Made by a program: the position numbers and the translations under genes. A model generated the notes under the pieces. That model did not search any database. It was not told the DNA's origin and saw nothing but the letters and a program-made list of their open reading frames with translations. This document shows positions 57,259-64,000 of a DNA stretch of 64,000 nucleotides, piece after piece. The stretch comes from Dryocola clanedunensis subsp. sulfonylureivorans (lineage in GTDB: Bacteria; Pseudomonadota; Gammaproteobacteria; Enterobacterales; Enterobacteriaceae). Within the stretch, counting starts at the first letter, position 1; every line of letters starts with the position of its first letter. Location: the NCBI RefSeq assembly GCF_016756775.1, contig NZ_JAERMU010000002.1, forward strand, positions 186,001-250,000, in the 5' to 3' direction.

Positions 57259-57864
57259 ATGTCATCTAACTATGTGCTGGTATCGCGTTTCCCATTAAAA
57301 AACAACATTTCTACTGATACTCTTTCATCCTTAAAAAACACTGAAAGCAAGCGATATTATTTATGTGAAGAGCCGGGGGTGAATGAATTGCTGGAACTTC
57401 GTTCATTTAATGACATTAAAGAGATCTCATGGGTAGAAGAAGAACTTGATTCCATGTTCCATAACTTTGCTGATGTTCTTTCTGCAGATATCCGTAGAGA
57501 ATTGCTTAAATTTGTCGAATCTCCTATTGACAATGAAAATGACCTTCCTGAAACGGAGTATATTCAACTTCGCCACGTAGAAGTACCAGCGCATAACTAT
57601 CAGCAATACCGCCAGTGGCGTGATGAAACCATTTTCAATGTCGTAAGAGATAATAAAGATAAAATTGAAAGCTTCGAAGCGTTTCACTCACTCATCAGCG
57701 GTGTGCCGGGCGTAATGTTCATCTCTGCCTTTAACGGCAATAAAGACGATTATAAAGAACCCTTTACCAATGCACGCTATAAGGAAATTATCCAGCAGGC
57801 TGGCGATAATTATATCACCGGCGGTAATGAAGGTCTGTATACCCGTATCTATCGTGCCTGTTGA
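57259..57864 (+). CDS. Protein of unknown function, first gene of the AfsA-type operon
   Basis: 201 residues, soluble, acidic, no signal peptide or membrane helix. Two similar-sized halves, each starting with a strand-like segment (NYVLVSRFPLK; EYIQLRHVEVP), and a C-terminal half that ends in GLYTRIYRA suggest duplicated ferredoxin-like (dimeric alpha/beta barrel) folds, as in small cyclases, monooxygenases or EthD/NIPSNAP proteins. This is a structural guess. The codon content is AT-rich compared with flanking core genes. A GGAG SD precedes the ATG, and it lies 17 bp before the AfsA-type gene. Confidence 0.7.
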   Translation: MSSNYVLVSRFPLKNNISTDTLSSLKNTESKRYYLCEEPGVNELLELRSFNDIKEISWVEEELDSMFHNFADVLSADIRRELLKFVESPIDNENDLPETEYIQLRHVEVPAHNYQQYRQWRDETIFNVVRDNKDKIESFEAFHSLISGVPGVMFISAFNGNKDDYKEPFTNARYKEIIQQAGDNYITGGNEGLYTRIYRAC

Positions 57865-57881
57865 TGCTAGAGAATTAACAA

Positions 57882-58658
57882 ATGAACTGTAAAAAACTTG
57901 TTGTTGTCGGCGATATGTTTAATGAATTTGCAAACGGCAAAGACGTCCTGACCATTTCTCAACTTGAATTACTAACGCAGATCCCTGCTAATATTATTGA
58001 TAAAGAACATGAAATTATCATTGGGCAGGGTATACGTAAAGATTTTGCAGGGAAAGTCATTTCAAATCAGGCGAGAAATGCCGTGCATGGAAATAAGCTT
58101 AAAATGTGCTCTCTGGAAAAACTAGTTAACGATAAAAAGAATGCACACTGTCATAAGCGGCTTGAGCAGAATGTTCTTATTGGTTCAGCGGAGCGAACTG
58201 AACATAACGGTGACCTTTTTACCATGCCGTTGCTGATCGATGAACGCTGTGAACTTATGGCCGATCATCAGACCGGCCAGCACATTCAGGGGATGCTTCT
58301 GGTGGAAGCAAGTCGTCAGGCTTTTATCGCCGTGACCGAAGAGTTTATCTATAAACAGGAAACGGGACGTTACTACGTTATCAACAGTATGGCGATTAAC
58401 TTTTCAAGCTTTCTGTTTCCTTTACCTGCGCTGGTCCATTTTGAATACCTTGAAAAAGATGTTAACGAACGCAGAGGACGCTTCAAAGCTAAGATTCGCG
58501 TGACTCAGCACCAGACGCTTTGCGCAACCATGGACGTATCGTTCACGGTGTATTCCTCGGGGCTGATTTCTGAAAAGGAAAAGTCACTAGCTGAGGCGGC
58601 CATGCAGGCGGCAATTGTGGAACAGAAAGGCACGATGATCGGGGTAGTGCATGCCTGA
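57882..58658 (+). CDS. AfsA-type hotdog domain protein (butenolide/A-factor synthase-like)
   Basis: 258 residues. The key block QNVLIGS (about 96-102), then ADHQTGQHIQGMLLVEASRQ (127-146) matches the AfsA hotdog signature DHxxGMLLLEAARQ, with His129, Glu142 and Arg145 in place. AfsA of Streptomyces condenses a beta-ketoacyl thioester with dihydroxyacetone phosphate to start gamma-butyrolactone signals; MmfL does the same for furan signals. Streptomyces AfsA has two hotdog repeats; here one is clear and the N-terminal 95 residues are divergent. A phosphatase, thiolase and exporter in the same operon support a small-molecule role. Function is inferred. Confidence 0.72.
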   Translation: MNCKKLVVVGDMFNEFANGKDVLTISQLELLTQIPANIIDKEHEIIIGQGIRKDFAGKVISNQARNAVHGNKLKMCSLEKLVNDKKNAHCHKRLEQNVLIGSAERTEHNGDLFTMPLLIDERCELMADHQTGQHIQGMLLVEASRQAFIAVTEEFIYKQETGRYYVINSMAINFSSFLFPLPALVHFEYLEKDVNERRGRFKAKIRVTQHQTLCATMDVSFTVYSSGLISEKEKSLAEAAMQAAIVEQKGTMIGVVHA

Positions 58659-59484
58659 ATTAAGTAGTCAGAAATATAATCTGGCTGCTACCACGCAGGG
58701 GCCGCTTTACCCCCCTGCGGAGGTAATGGACCAGGAAGGTAATTTTGTGGTGGTCGGTATGGTCCCCGGAGATAACGGACTGGAATGGCGCAGCGTCATT
58801 GTTTCCGCAGACAGCCAACTTCCTGCATTCGGAGAAGTGGCACCCTATAAGATACTGCGCGACATTGAGGACATGTCACAGGAAGAGTGTAAGGATATTA
58901 TCCTGCACACTCTTCCCTTGCCCGTTCCGTTGAACAATTACGGAATGTTGTTCGCACCTGAGCAACGGCCTCAGGCAAACACCGAAAACCGCCCAAGCCG
59001 GCCTCTGCATGAAGGCTATATTGCAGATTATCGAAGCTGCGATGGCAAACGCCATATCCATCCGATTACTTTGGCAAATTGGATGCGGGCTGAAGGCAGG
59101 CTTGAGGTATTACTTTCGGAAGACCGCAGGCAGGCCCTTTTTAAGTTTTCTTTTCGACATCTTGTCCCTGATAGCGTTTATACCGTCATGAGCCTGCGTG
59201 AAAAAGATTTGGCGACTGAAAATCCGAGTCGTCCGGGGCCGCTGGGAATACCTAACGTATTCATCACCGATCACAACGGCAATGCAGAATACTGGGCAGA
59301 ATTACCTGACCCTTTTCCAGCTAATGAAAGCAATGGAAATCGGATAATTAACGTTGTCGTTCTTTATATGAGCTCCCGCCAGAGCCATGGCGGCGCAATA
59401 GGGCTTTATGGCCTGGGTGGAGACATTCATGCTCATCTGAAACTGAAAAGCCGCTCTTTCGATGAATTCATTACTATAAAGTGA
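58651..59484 (+). CDS. Protein of unknown function, possible beta-sandwich (CHRD-like)
   Basis: 277 residues, soluble, overlapping the AfsA-type gene by 8 bp. The C-terminal half (about 130-265) has alternating strands with the phrases LANWMRAEGRLEVLL, FSFRHLVPDSVYTVM, FITDHNGNAEYWAELPDPFP and YGLGGDIHAHLKLK, loosely recalling CHRD or superoxide-dismutase-like sandwich folds. His and Asp residues in GGDIHAHL and DHNGNAEYW could bind metal. No family can be named with confidence. Overlapping translation suggests it works with the AfsA-type protein. Confidence 0.65.
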   Translation: MPELSSQKYNLAATTQGPLYPPAEVMDQEGNFVVVGMVPGDNGLEWRSVIVSADSQLPAFGEVAPYKILRDIEDMSQEECKDIILHTLPLPVPLNNYGMLFAPEQRPQANTENRPSRPLHEGYIADYRSCDGKRHIHPITLANWMRAEGRLEVLLSEDRRQALFKFSFRHLVPDSVYTVMSLREKDLATENPSRPGPLGIPNVFITDHNGNAEYWAELPDPFPANESNGNRIINVVVLYMSSRQSHGGAIGLYGLGGDIHAHLKLKSRSFDEFITIK

Positions 59485-59493
59485 GAAATAAAT

Positions 59494-59718
59494 ATGCCAT
59501 TTGTTCATATCACCACCTGGCCTGCAAAAGATGAAAGCGAAATTACCGGGATGCAGGAAGATATCACGTTAGCCGTGCATAAATATACCGGCGCACCGCT
59601 TGATAAAATCTCCGTTGTAATTACTGAGATTGAGCCCTCGCGCTGGGCTGATGCAGGTGTCCCCGGAAACCATAAAGAATTTCCGGAAAAAAGTCGTAGG
59701 AAGAGTTACGAGGAATAA
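59494..59718 (+). CDS. 4-oxalocrotonate tautomerase family protein
   Basis: 74-residue tautomerase with Pro as second residue (MPFVHITTWP), exposed by Met removal as the catalytic base. The later EIEPSRWADAG matches the W/G-ring pattern of the family. Such enzymes interconvert keto/enol forms of alpha- or beta-keto acids; in this operon it may isomerise a condensation product. Ten bp after the preceding gene. Confidence 0.8.
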   Translation: MPFVHITTWPAKDESEITGMQEDITLAVHKYTGAPLDKISVVITEIEPSRWADAGVPGNHKEFPEKSRRKSYEE

Positions 59719-59721
59719 ACC

Positions 59722-60375
59722 TTGCATACATCAGCCGCTTTTTTTGACGTCGATGAGACGCTTATAACTGTTAAAAGCATGTTTGATTTTTACGACTTCT
59801 GGTGTCGTGAGAACAATGACGATGACAAGCTCGAAAGCTATATGACTCACTTTCGTTCCGCAGTGAAAAATGGAACTCCACGCGAACAGCTTAACAGAGA
59901 ATATTACAGACAGTTTGCCGGCGTGAACTATAAAGAGCTAGAAGAAGCCGGTGAAAACTGGTTTAGGGCTAAGAGGCTAGATTCCGGATTATTCATAAAT
60001 AGCGCAGTGACAGCCCTGAAAAAACATCAGGCTAATAAGATGCTTACTGTTTTTATCTCTGGATCTATGCGCCCCGTTCTTTCACCGGTTGCAAGTTATC
60101 TGGGCGTAACCGATATCCTCTGCGCACCGCTGGAACTAACGGATGAAGGGATAATAACGGGGGAAATAGGGACACCACAGACAATTGGCAGTGGAAAGAA
60201 AGAGGCGCTTATTAATTTCTGTAGTCAGAAAAAGATAAATGCTGCGGATTGCTATGCCTATGGAGACGATCTTTCAGACATCCCCATGCTCGAATCCGTC
60301 GGCTATCCCGTCTGTGTAGGGAAATATACGGAACTTGCCAGACACGGGATAAACCAGAGTTGGCCAGTTATTTAA
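59722..60375 (+). CDS. HAD-IB family phosphatase
   Basis: 217 residues with all HAD motifs: nucleophile Asp9-x-Asp11-x-Thr13 in FFDVDETLI, Ser in VFISGSMRPV, Lys in GSGKKEAL and the metal-binding YGDDLSDIPML. SerB-like HAD-IB subclass with a helical cap. It starts with TTG, three bases after the tautomerase stop, behind an AGGA SD. Butenolide and furan pathways need removal of the DHAP-derived phosphate (for example MmfP), and this gene supplies a candidate. The actual substrate is unknown. Confidence 0.8.
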   Translation: MHTSAAFFDVDETLITVKSMFDFYDFWCRENNDDDKLESYMTHFRSAVKNGTPREQLNREYYRQFAGVNYKELEEAGENWFRAKRLDSGLFINSAVTALKKHQANKMLTVFISGSMRPVLSPVASYLGVTDILCAPLELTDEGIITGEIGTPQTIGSGKKEALINFCSQKKINAADCYAYGDDLSDIPMLESVGYPVCVGKYTELARHGINQSWPVI

Positions 60376-60395
60376 CCATTCCAGAGGTAAAAAAT

Positions 60396-61616
60396 ATGAA
60401 CACAGAAAAATCCCCGCAGGATATGTCCTTGAGGTCATGGCTTGCCCTGTTTATTCTGGCTCTTTCAACTTTCACCATTGTCACTACAGAGCTGGCGCCT
60501 GTTGGCTTGCTGACACCTATTGCAGAGGGACTCCGTTCTTCCGAAGCAGCGGTGGGCATGACGGTCTCGCTTTATGCCTGGGTCGGCGCACTGAGTGCGC
60601 TTTTTGCTTCAGTCTTTCTGGGCAATGTTGCCAAGAAGCGGCTCCTGCTCATATTGACCGTTATCCTTTTTCTGTCAAACGTGCTTGCCGCTACGGTAAA
60701 TACTTACGCGGTACTGCTTGCGGCACGCGTGCTGGGTGCGCTGGCTCACGGCGCCTTCTGGTCGATGATCGGGGCAACGGCAGTTTCCATCGTACCGGCC
60801 AAATACATCGGCGCCGCAACATCGATTGTTTTTGGAGGGGTGTCGGCTGCTAGTGTGTTTGGCGTACCGGTATCAAATTATATCGGTATTCACCTCGGCT
60901 GGAGACAAGCATTTTGGCTGATGGCGGGGCTCAGCGTGATCGCTTTTGTCGGCATCAGCGTGCTTGTCCCGCAGATAACCACCAAAAGTGCCATCGGTCT
61001 GGAAGCACTTAAAGGCGTGCTTAAATCCTCTGCGCTGTGGAAAATTTATACGGCTACGTTACTGGCTGTGACCGCGCACTTCGCCGCGTTTACTTACATT
61101 GAACCTTGGCTGAATACACAGAATGCCCTTGCTACCTCAACTATACCGGTTGTCCTGTTTATTTACGGTGTCGCAGGCCTCGCTGGCAATTTTCTGACGG
61201 GGATGATTATAGATAAATGCCTCAAGGCCACGGTTTCCATGTCGGTCCTGCTTATCTGCGCGGTACTGATATTTCTGGGGTTGTCCGGGGCAGCACTTTC
61301 AGATACCGCAGTCTTCGCTGCGATGGTTATCTGGGGCGTGGCCGTATCCGGGATCTTCGTAGGGTTCCAGACGTGGGTCTTACGCCTGGCGGAAGACAAA
61401 ACCTTCCCAGCTTCAGCGGTTTACGTTTCATTTTTCAATACTGCTATCGGTTTCGGGGCTTTTGCCGGAGCCTGGATGGTATCCGCTTTTTCTATCCCCA
61501 TGCTCTATATCGTATCGGGGGCCGCCATCGGACTTTCTGTGCTGCTCGTGGCAGTTATCCCAACTCGCGTAGCACCCACTCAAACCGTGCTGGAGAAATC
61601 TTATGAGTCAAACTAA
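60396..61616 (+). CDS. MFS exporter, DHA1 family (SotB/AraJ-like)
   Basis: 406 residues, twelve helices. The N-terminal ALSTFTIVTTELAPVGLLTP motif, then LYAWVGALSALFASVFLGNV and RVLGALAHGAFWSMIG, are typical of DHA1 sugar/drug efflux proteins. The start at 60396 has an AGAGG SD; the frame extends further upstream into the HAD gene without homology. As the only transporter in the operon it is the likely exit route for the product. Confidence 0.85.
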   Translation: MNTEKSPQDMSLRSWLALFILALSTFTIVTTELAPVGLLTPIAEGLRSSEAAVGMTVSLYAWVGALSALFASVFLGNVAKKRLLLILTVILFLSNVLAATVNTYAVLLAARVLGALAHGAFWSMIGATAVSIVPAKYIGAATSIVFGGVSAASVFGVPVSNYIGIHLGWRQAFWLMAGLSVIAFVGISVLVPQITTKSAIGLEALKGVLKSSALWKIYTATLLAVTAHFAAFTYIEPWLNTQNALATSTIPVVLFIYGVAGLAGNFLTGMIIDKCLKATVSMSVLLICAVLIFLGLSGAALSDTAVFAAMVIWGVAVSGIFVGFQTWVLRLAEDKTFPASAVYVSFFNTAIGFGAFAGAWMVSAFSIPMLYIVSGAAIGLSVLLVAVIPTRVAPTQTVLEKSYESN

Positions 61617-62019
61617 CGATCTCACGCGCTATGGCAGAGACATCATGGATCGTCTTGAACCCGGTCTGGCCGATAAAGTGACCGGACGCCTGGGTGAACT
61701 TGACGCCACCTTGCCTGCCCTGATTACCGATTATGCATTTGGCGCTGTGGTTGGCCGTCCCGGGTTGGATCTCAGAACAAGGGAAATGCTCACTGTGGCA
61801 TCACTTGTGACGCTAGGTAACGCCATGCCTCAGCTCGAGTTACACATGAGAGCGGCGCTTAATACCGGCGTTACCCCCGAAGAGCTGCTCGAAATCGTGA
61901 TACAGATGGCCGTTTACGCCGGCGTACCAGCGTGCATGAACGGACTGACAGCTTATCGCGCCGCTATGGCGGCAACCGGCAATACTTTACCCGGACGCAA
62001 GGAGAAAACTGATGAGTGA
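61603..62019 (+). CDS. Carboxymuconolactone decarboxylase family protein
   Basis: 138-residue all-helical CMD/AhpD-like protein. Conserved are RPGLDLRTREMLTVASLVTL, LHMRAALNTGVTPEELLEIV and VYAGVPACMNGL. The CxxC of AhpD is absent (PACMN has one Cys), so a peroxidase role is unlikely and a decarboxylase/lactone role is preferred. Overlaps the MFS gene by 14 bp and the thiolase by 8 bp, indicating tight coupling. Confidence 0.82.
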   Translation: MSQTNDLTRYGRDIMDRLEPGLADKVTGRLGELDATLPALITDYAFGAVVGRPGLDLRTREMLTVASLVTLGNAMPQLELHMRAALNTGVTPEELLEIVIQMAVYAGVPACMNGLTAYRAAMAATGNTLPGRKEKTDE

Positions 62020-63187
62020 AGTCGTTATCGTTTCTGCAAAACGCACGGCAACTGGCGCATTCCAGGGGTCTTTGTCGGATCATTCCGCAGTCGCACTGGG
62101 AAGCTGTGTCATTCGTGCACTTCTTGACGATTCTGGCGTGAAGGCCACTGAAATTTCTCAGGTCATAATGGGACAGGTCCTGACGGCCGGTTGCGGCCAG
62201 AATCCGGCACGGCAATCCGCTCTGAATGCCGGGCTGTCTGTTGAAACGCAGTGCCTGACTATTAACAAGGTTTGTGGATCAGGTCTCAAGTCGGTACATC
62301 TTGGCATGCAGGCGCTGCTGATGGGGGAGGCGGAGTTTGTTATCGCCGGAGGGCAGGAAAGTATGTCCAGCGCACCGCACATCCTGACGTCATCGAGTAC
62401 CGGGACACGGCTTGGAGACAGTAGCATGAAGGATAGCCTGGTGTCTGACGGGCTCTGGGATGCATTTGACGATAATCACATGGGGATCACCGCCGAAAAC
62501 GTTGCGGATAAATTTGGTATCAGTCGTGCAATGCAGGATGAATTCGCCCTATTGTCCCACATTAAGGCGCTGAACGCGCAGGCAAAGGGTATTTTTGACG
62601 GCGAAATTGTTCCTGTGGAATGGCAGAACAGAAAAGGCGAGACCCTGCGGGTAGGTACGGATGAAGGTCCCCGTAAAACCAGCATCGAAAAACTCGGGCA
62701 GCTGAAACCTGTTTTCAGGAAGGGCGGAACTGTGACCGCAGGGAATGCATCCTCACTTAATGACGGCGCTGCGGCAGTCCTTCTCTGCACTCGCAATACG
62801 GCGACCGCACGTGGCCTAACGATTCTCGCCTCGCTGGGGGAGTTTGCCAACTCGGGTATCAAGCCGGCATTAATGGGCGCAGCGCCGGTACAGGCGATCG
62901 CAAACTGTCTTTCCCGTTCGGGCTGGAAACCTGAAGACGTTGAACAGCTAGAGTCGAATGAAGCCTTTGCAGCCCAGGCGCTGGCAGTGATCAGCCAGAC
63001 GGGGATTCCATCGGAGCGCATCAACCCTTACGGTGGTGCAATTGCGCTCGGTCATGCAATCGGATCTTCAGGATGCCGTATCCTGGTGACGCTCGTGCAT
63101 AGTCTAGTACGCAATAATACTAAGCGTGGCATGGCAGCACTATGTGTTGGCGGCGGTGAGGGGGTGGCGCTGAGTGTTTATCGTTGA
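62012..63187 (+). CDS. Thiolase (acetyl-CoA acetyltransferase type)
   Basis: 391-residue degradative/biosynthetic thiolase: nucleophile Cys in INKVCGSGLKSVHLGMQAL, GQESMSSAPH, NASSLNDGAAA, the catalytic His in GGAIALGHAIGSSGCRIL and the second Cys in CVGGGEGVAL. The usual VNEAF motif is SNEAF here. It would form or cleave a beta-ketoacyl-CoA; in this operon it could supply acetoacetyl-CoA as the acyl donor for the AfsA-type condensation. Last gene of the operon. Confidence 0.9.
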   Translation: MSEVVIVSAKRTATGAFQGSLSDHSAVALGSCVIRALLDDSGVKATEISQVIMGQVLTAGCGQNPARQSALNAGLSVETQCLTINKVCGSGLKSVHLGMQALLMGEAEFVIAGGQESMSSAPHILTSSSTGTRLGDSSMKDSLVSDGLWDAFDDNHMGITAENVADKFGISRAMQDEFALLSHIKALNAQAKGIFDGEIVPVEWQNRKGETLRVGTDEGPRKTSIEKLGQLKPVFRKGGTVTAGNASSLNDGAAAVLLCTRNTATARGLTILASLGEFANSGIKPALMGAAPVQAIANCLSRSGWKPEDVEQLESNEAFAAQALAVISQTGIPSERINPYGGAIALGHAIGSSGCRILVTLVHSLVRNNTKRGMAALCVGGGEGVALSVYR

Positions 63188-63287
63188 GAACATCAGCCAG
63201 GCAGGCCCTGCGCTGATGTGAATAAAAAAACCGGGCATCTGCTAATGTCGATCGCTTCTAGATTGGTTGACCGAACGGTGGCTTGTG

Positions 63288-63321
63288 AAAAAAGGGTTCA
63301 TGTTCATCATGGACCCTTTTT
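63288..63321 (+). terminator. Probable terminator of the thiolase operon
   Basis: AAAAAGGGTTCATG pairs with CATGGACCCTTTTT (one G-T wobble) over a five-base loop, ending in T5, about 100 bp after the thiolase stop. Confidence 0.7.
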
Positions 63322-63600
63322 ACACGGAGCCTTCATAAGCCCGCCATCTTCTCAGAGTACGCTCGCAGCCTTTCTGATTCTATCCACTGAGCTTATCCAC
63401 CAGGCGATGACCCTTACAGTCACCGGGAAGCAAAGCTGGGCCGGCAGACAGAGGTTATCAGCAGCCACGTTATTTCAATTATCGAGCAACTGAAACTCAG
63501 CCGTCGGGAAAAGCAGAGCGAAGATATCCGAGGATTATCAGAGAAAAAGCCAAAATGTCCTGAAAGGGAAATACTGGTCATTTAAGGTGACCAGTATTAG

Positions 63601-63626
63601 GGCATAGCCCGGTTTGTGGCTATGCC
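63601..63626 (-). terminator. Hairpin after the aldo/keto reductase stop
   Basis: Perfect nine-bp stem GGCATAGCC / GGCTATGCC with an eight-base loop, 8 bp beyond the stop codon of the minus-strand reductase. No T tract follows directly, so termination may need the next hairpin at 63571-63597. Confidence 0.5.
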
Positions 63627-63634
63627 TGCAGGTT

Positions 63635-64000
63635 TTAGGCGTTAACGCCTTTCATGCCTTCCTCAGAGTACCGACCACCTCTGATCTCAACGTGTTGGTG
63701 AATATCGTTTAGCAAGGCAATGTCTGATTCCTCGAGAATGATATCGACCGCCTGTGCATTTTCAGTCAGGAAAGTGATGTGCTTGGTCCCGGGAATAGGT
63801 ACCAGATTGTCATACTGCGCTAGCAACCAAGCCAGCGCTATTTGCCCCGTAGTGCAATCGTATTTTTCAGCCAGCGGCTCGATTACGTCAAGAAGCTGGA
63901 TGTTATGATCGAGGCTTGCCTGCGTGAATCGCTCATTGTTTTTACGGAAATCGCCTTCAGCAAATTCGCTGTTTTTGCGGAATTTTCCGGTCAGGAACCC
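63635..64000 (-). CDS. Aldo/keto reductase, C-terminal part (gene runs off the right edge)
   Basis: The frame is open to the window end and gives 121 C-terminal residues. GFLTGKFRK, SLDHNIQLLDVIEPLAEKY, TGQIALAWLLAQ and LVPIPGTKHITFLTENAQAV are the typical C-terminal NADP-binding part of YajO/YakC-like AKRs. It is convergent with the AfsA-type operon, so it probably does not belong to it. Substrate unknown. Confidence 0.88.
   Translation of the reverse strand, partial: GFLTGKFRKNSEFAEGDFRKNNERFTQASLDHNIQLLDVIEPLAEKYDCTTGQIALAWLLAQYDNLVPIPGTKHITFLTENAQAVDIILEESDIALLNDIHQHVEIRGGRYSEEGMKGVNA

Larger units (their letters stand above)
63188..63634. other. Intergenic region after the AfsA-type operon, rich in hairpins
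   Basis: A 447-bp gap without a recognisable gene. It has a terminator-like hairpin at 63288-63321 and two perfect hairpins near the right end: ATACTGGTCA / TGACCAGTAT (63571-63597) and GGCATAGCC / GGCTATGCC (63601-63626). The 91-codon frame at 63218-63493 has no family features. Confidence 0.6.

Noticed and set aside
63218-63493. A 91-codon plus-strand frame after the thiolase
   Set aside because: It runs through the terminator hairpin at 63288-63321 and has no family features.

Overview
This is a chromosomal segment of an enteric gammaproteobacterium (Enterobacteriaceae). The backbone is the origin-proximal 'minute 0' region of Escherichia coli, inverted relative to the E. coli map, with E. 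coli-like protein lengths and gene order: ispH-fkpB-lspA-ileS-ribF, rpsT, nhaR-nhaA, dnaJ-dnaK, satP, mog, talB, yaaJ, yaaA, yaaX, thrC-thrB-thrA-thrL, yjtD, arcA, creD-creC-creB-creA, rob, gpmB, yjjX, trpR, slt, ettA, nadR-radA-serB. Core proteins diverge enough from E. coli to indicate another genus. REP-like palindromes and an ERIC element fit the Enterobacter/Cedecea/Lelliottia neighbourhood, but the genus cannot be fixed from sequence reading alone.

Three accessory blocks interrupt this backbone. (1) Positions 1-9343 hold a sugar-acid catabolic operon: FadR-type regulator, 2-keto-3-deoxygalactonokinase, KDPGal aldolase, SMP-30 lactonase, sugar MFS, sugar-acid MFS, IlvD/Edd dehydratase, DapA-family aldolase and SDR dehydrogenase. 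Together these look like a complete oxidative (De Ley-Doudoroff type) aldose pathway with two possible aldolase exits. (2) Positions 18364-23324, between nhaA and dnaJ, hold a leaderless GH18 chitinase, a ToxR/CadC-like membrane regulator, a GH108 (TtsA/ZliS-like) muramidase, a three-helix holin and a LysR regulator. This is a candidate holin/endolysin (type 10) secretion cassette with its chitinase cargo. (3) Positions 56141-63187, next to serB, hold a LysR regulator divergent from an AT-rich operon: a protein of unknown function, an AfsA-type hotdog protein, a second unknown, a tautomerase, a HAD-IB phosphatase, an MFS exporter, a carboxymuconolactone-decarboxylase-family protein and a thiolase. 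The AfsA + phosphatase + beta-ketoacyl source + exporter combination suggests a diffusible butenolide/furan-type small molecule. This is the best candidate for an undescribed system here.

Regulatory DNA readable directly includes tandem FadR-type operators upstream of dgoK, a UUG-start rpsT with its proximal promoter, a sigma-32 promoter for dnaKJ, the thr leader peptide with attenuator, a Cre tag before creD, the trp operator before trpR, and intrinsic terminators. No tRNA, rRNA, CRISPR array or intact insertion sequence was seen. The window ends inside an aldo/keto reductase gene.
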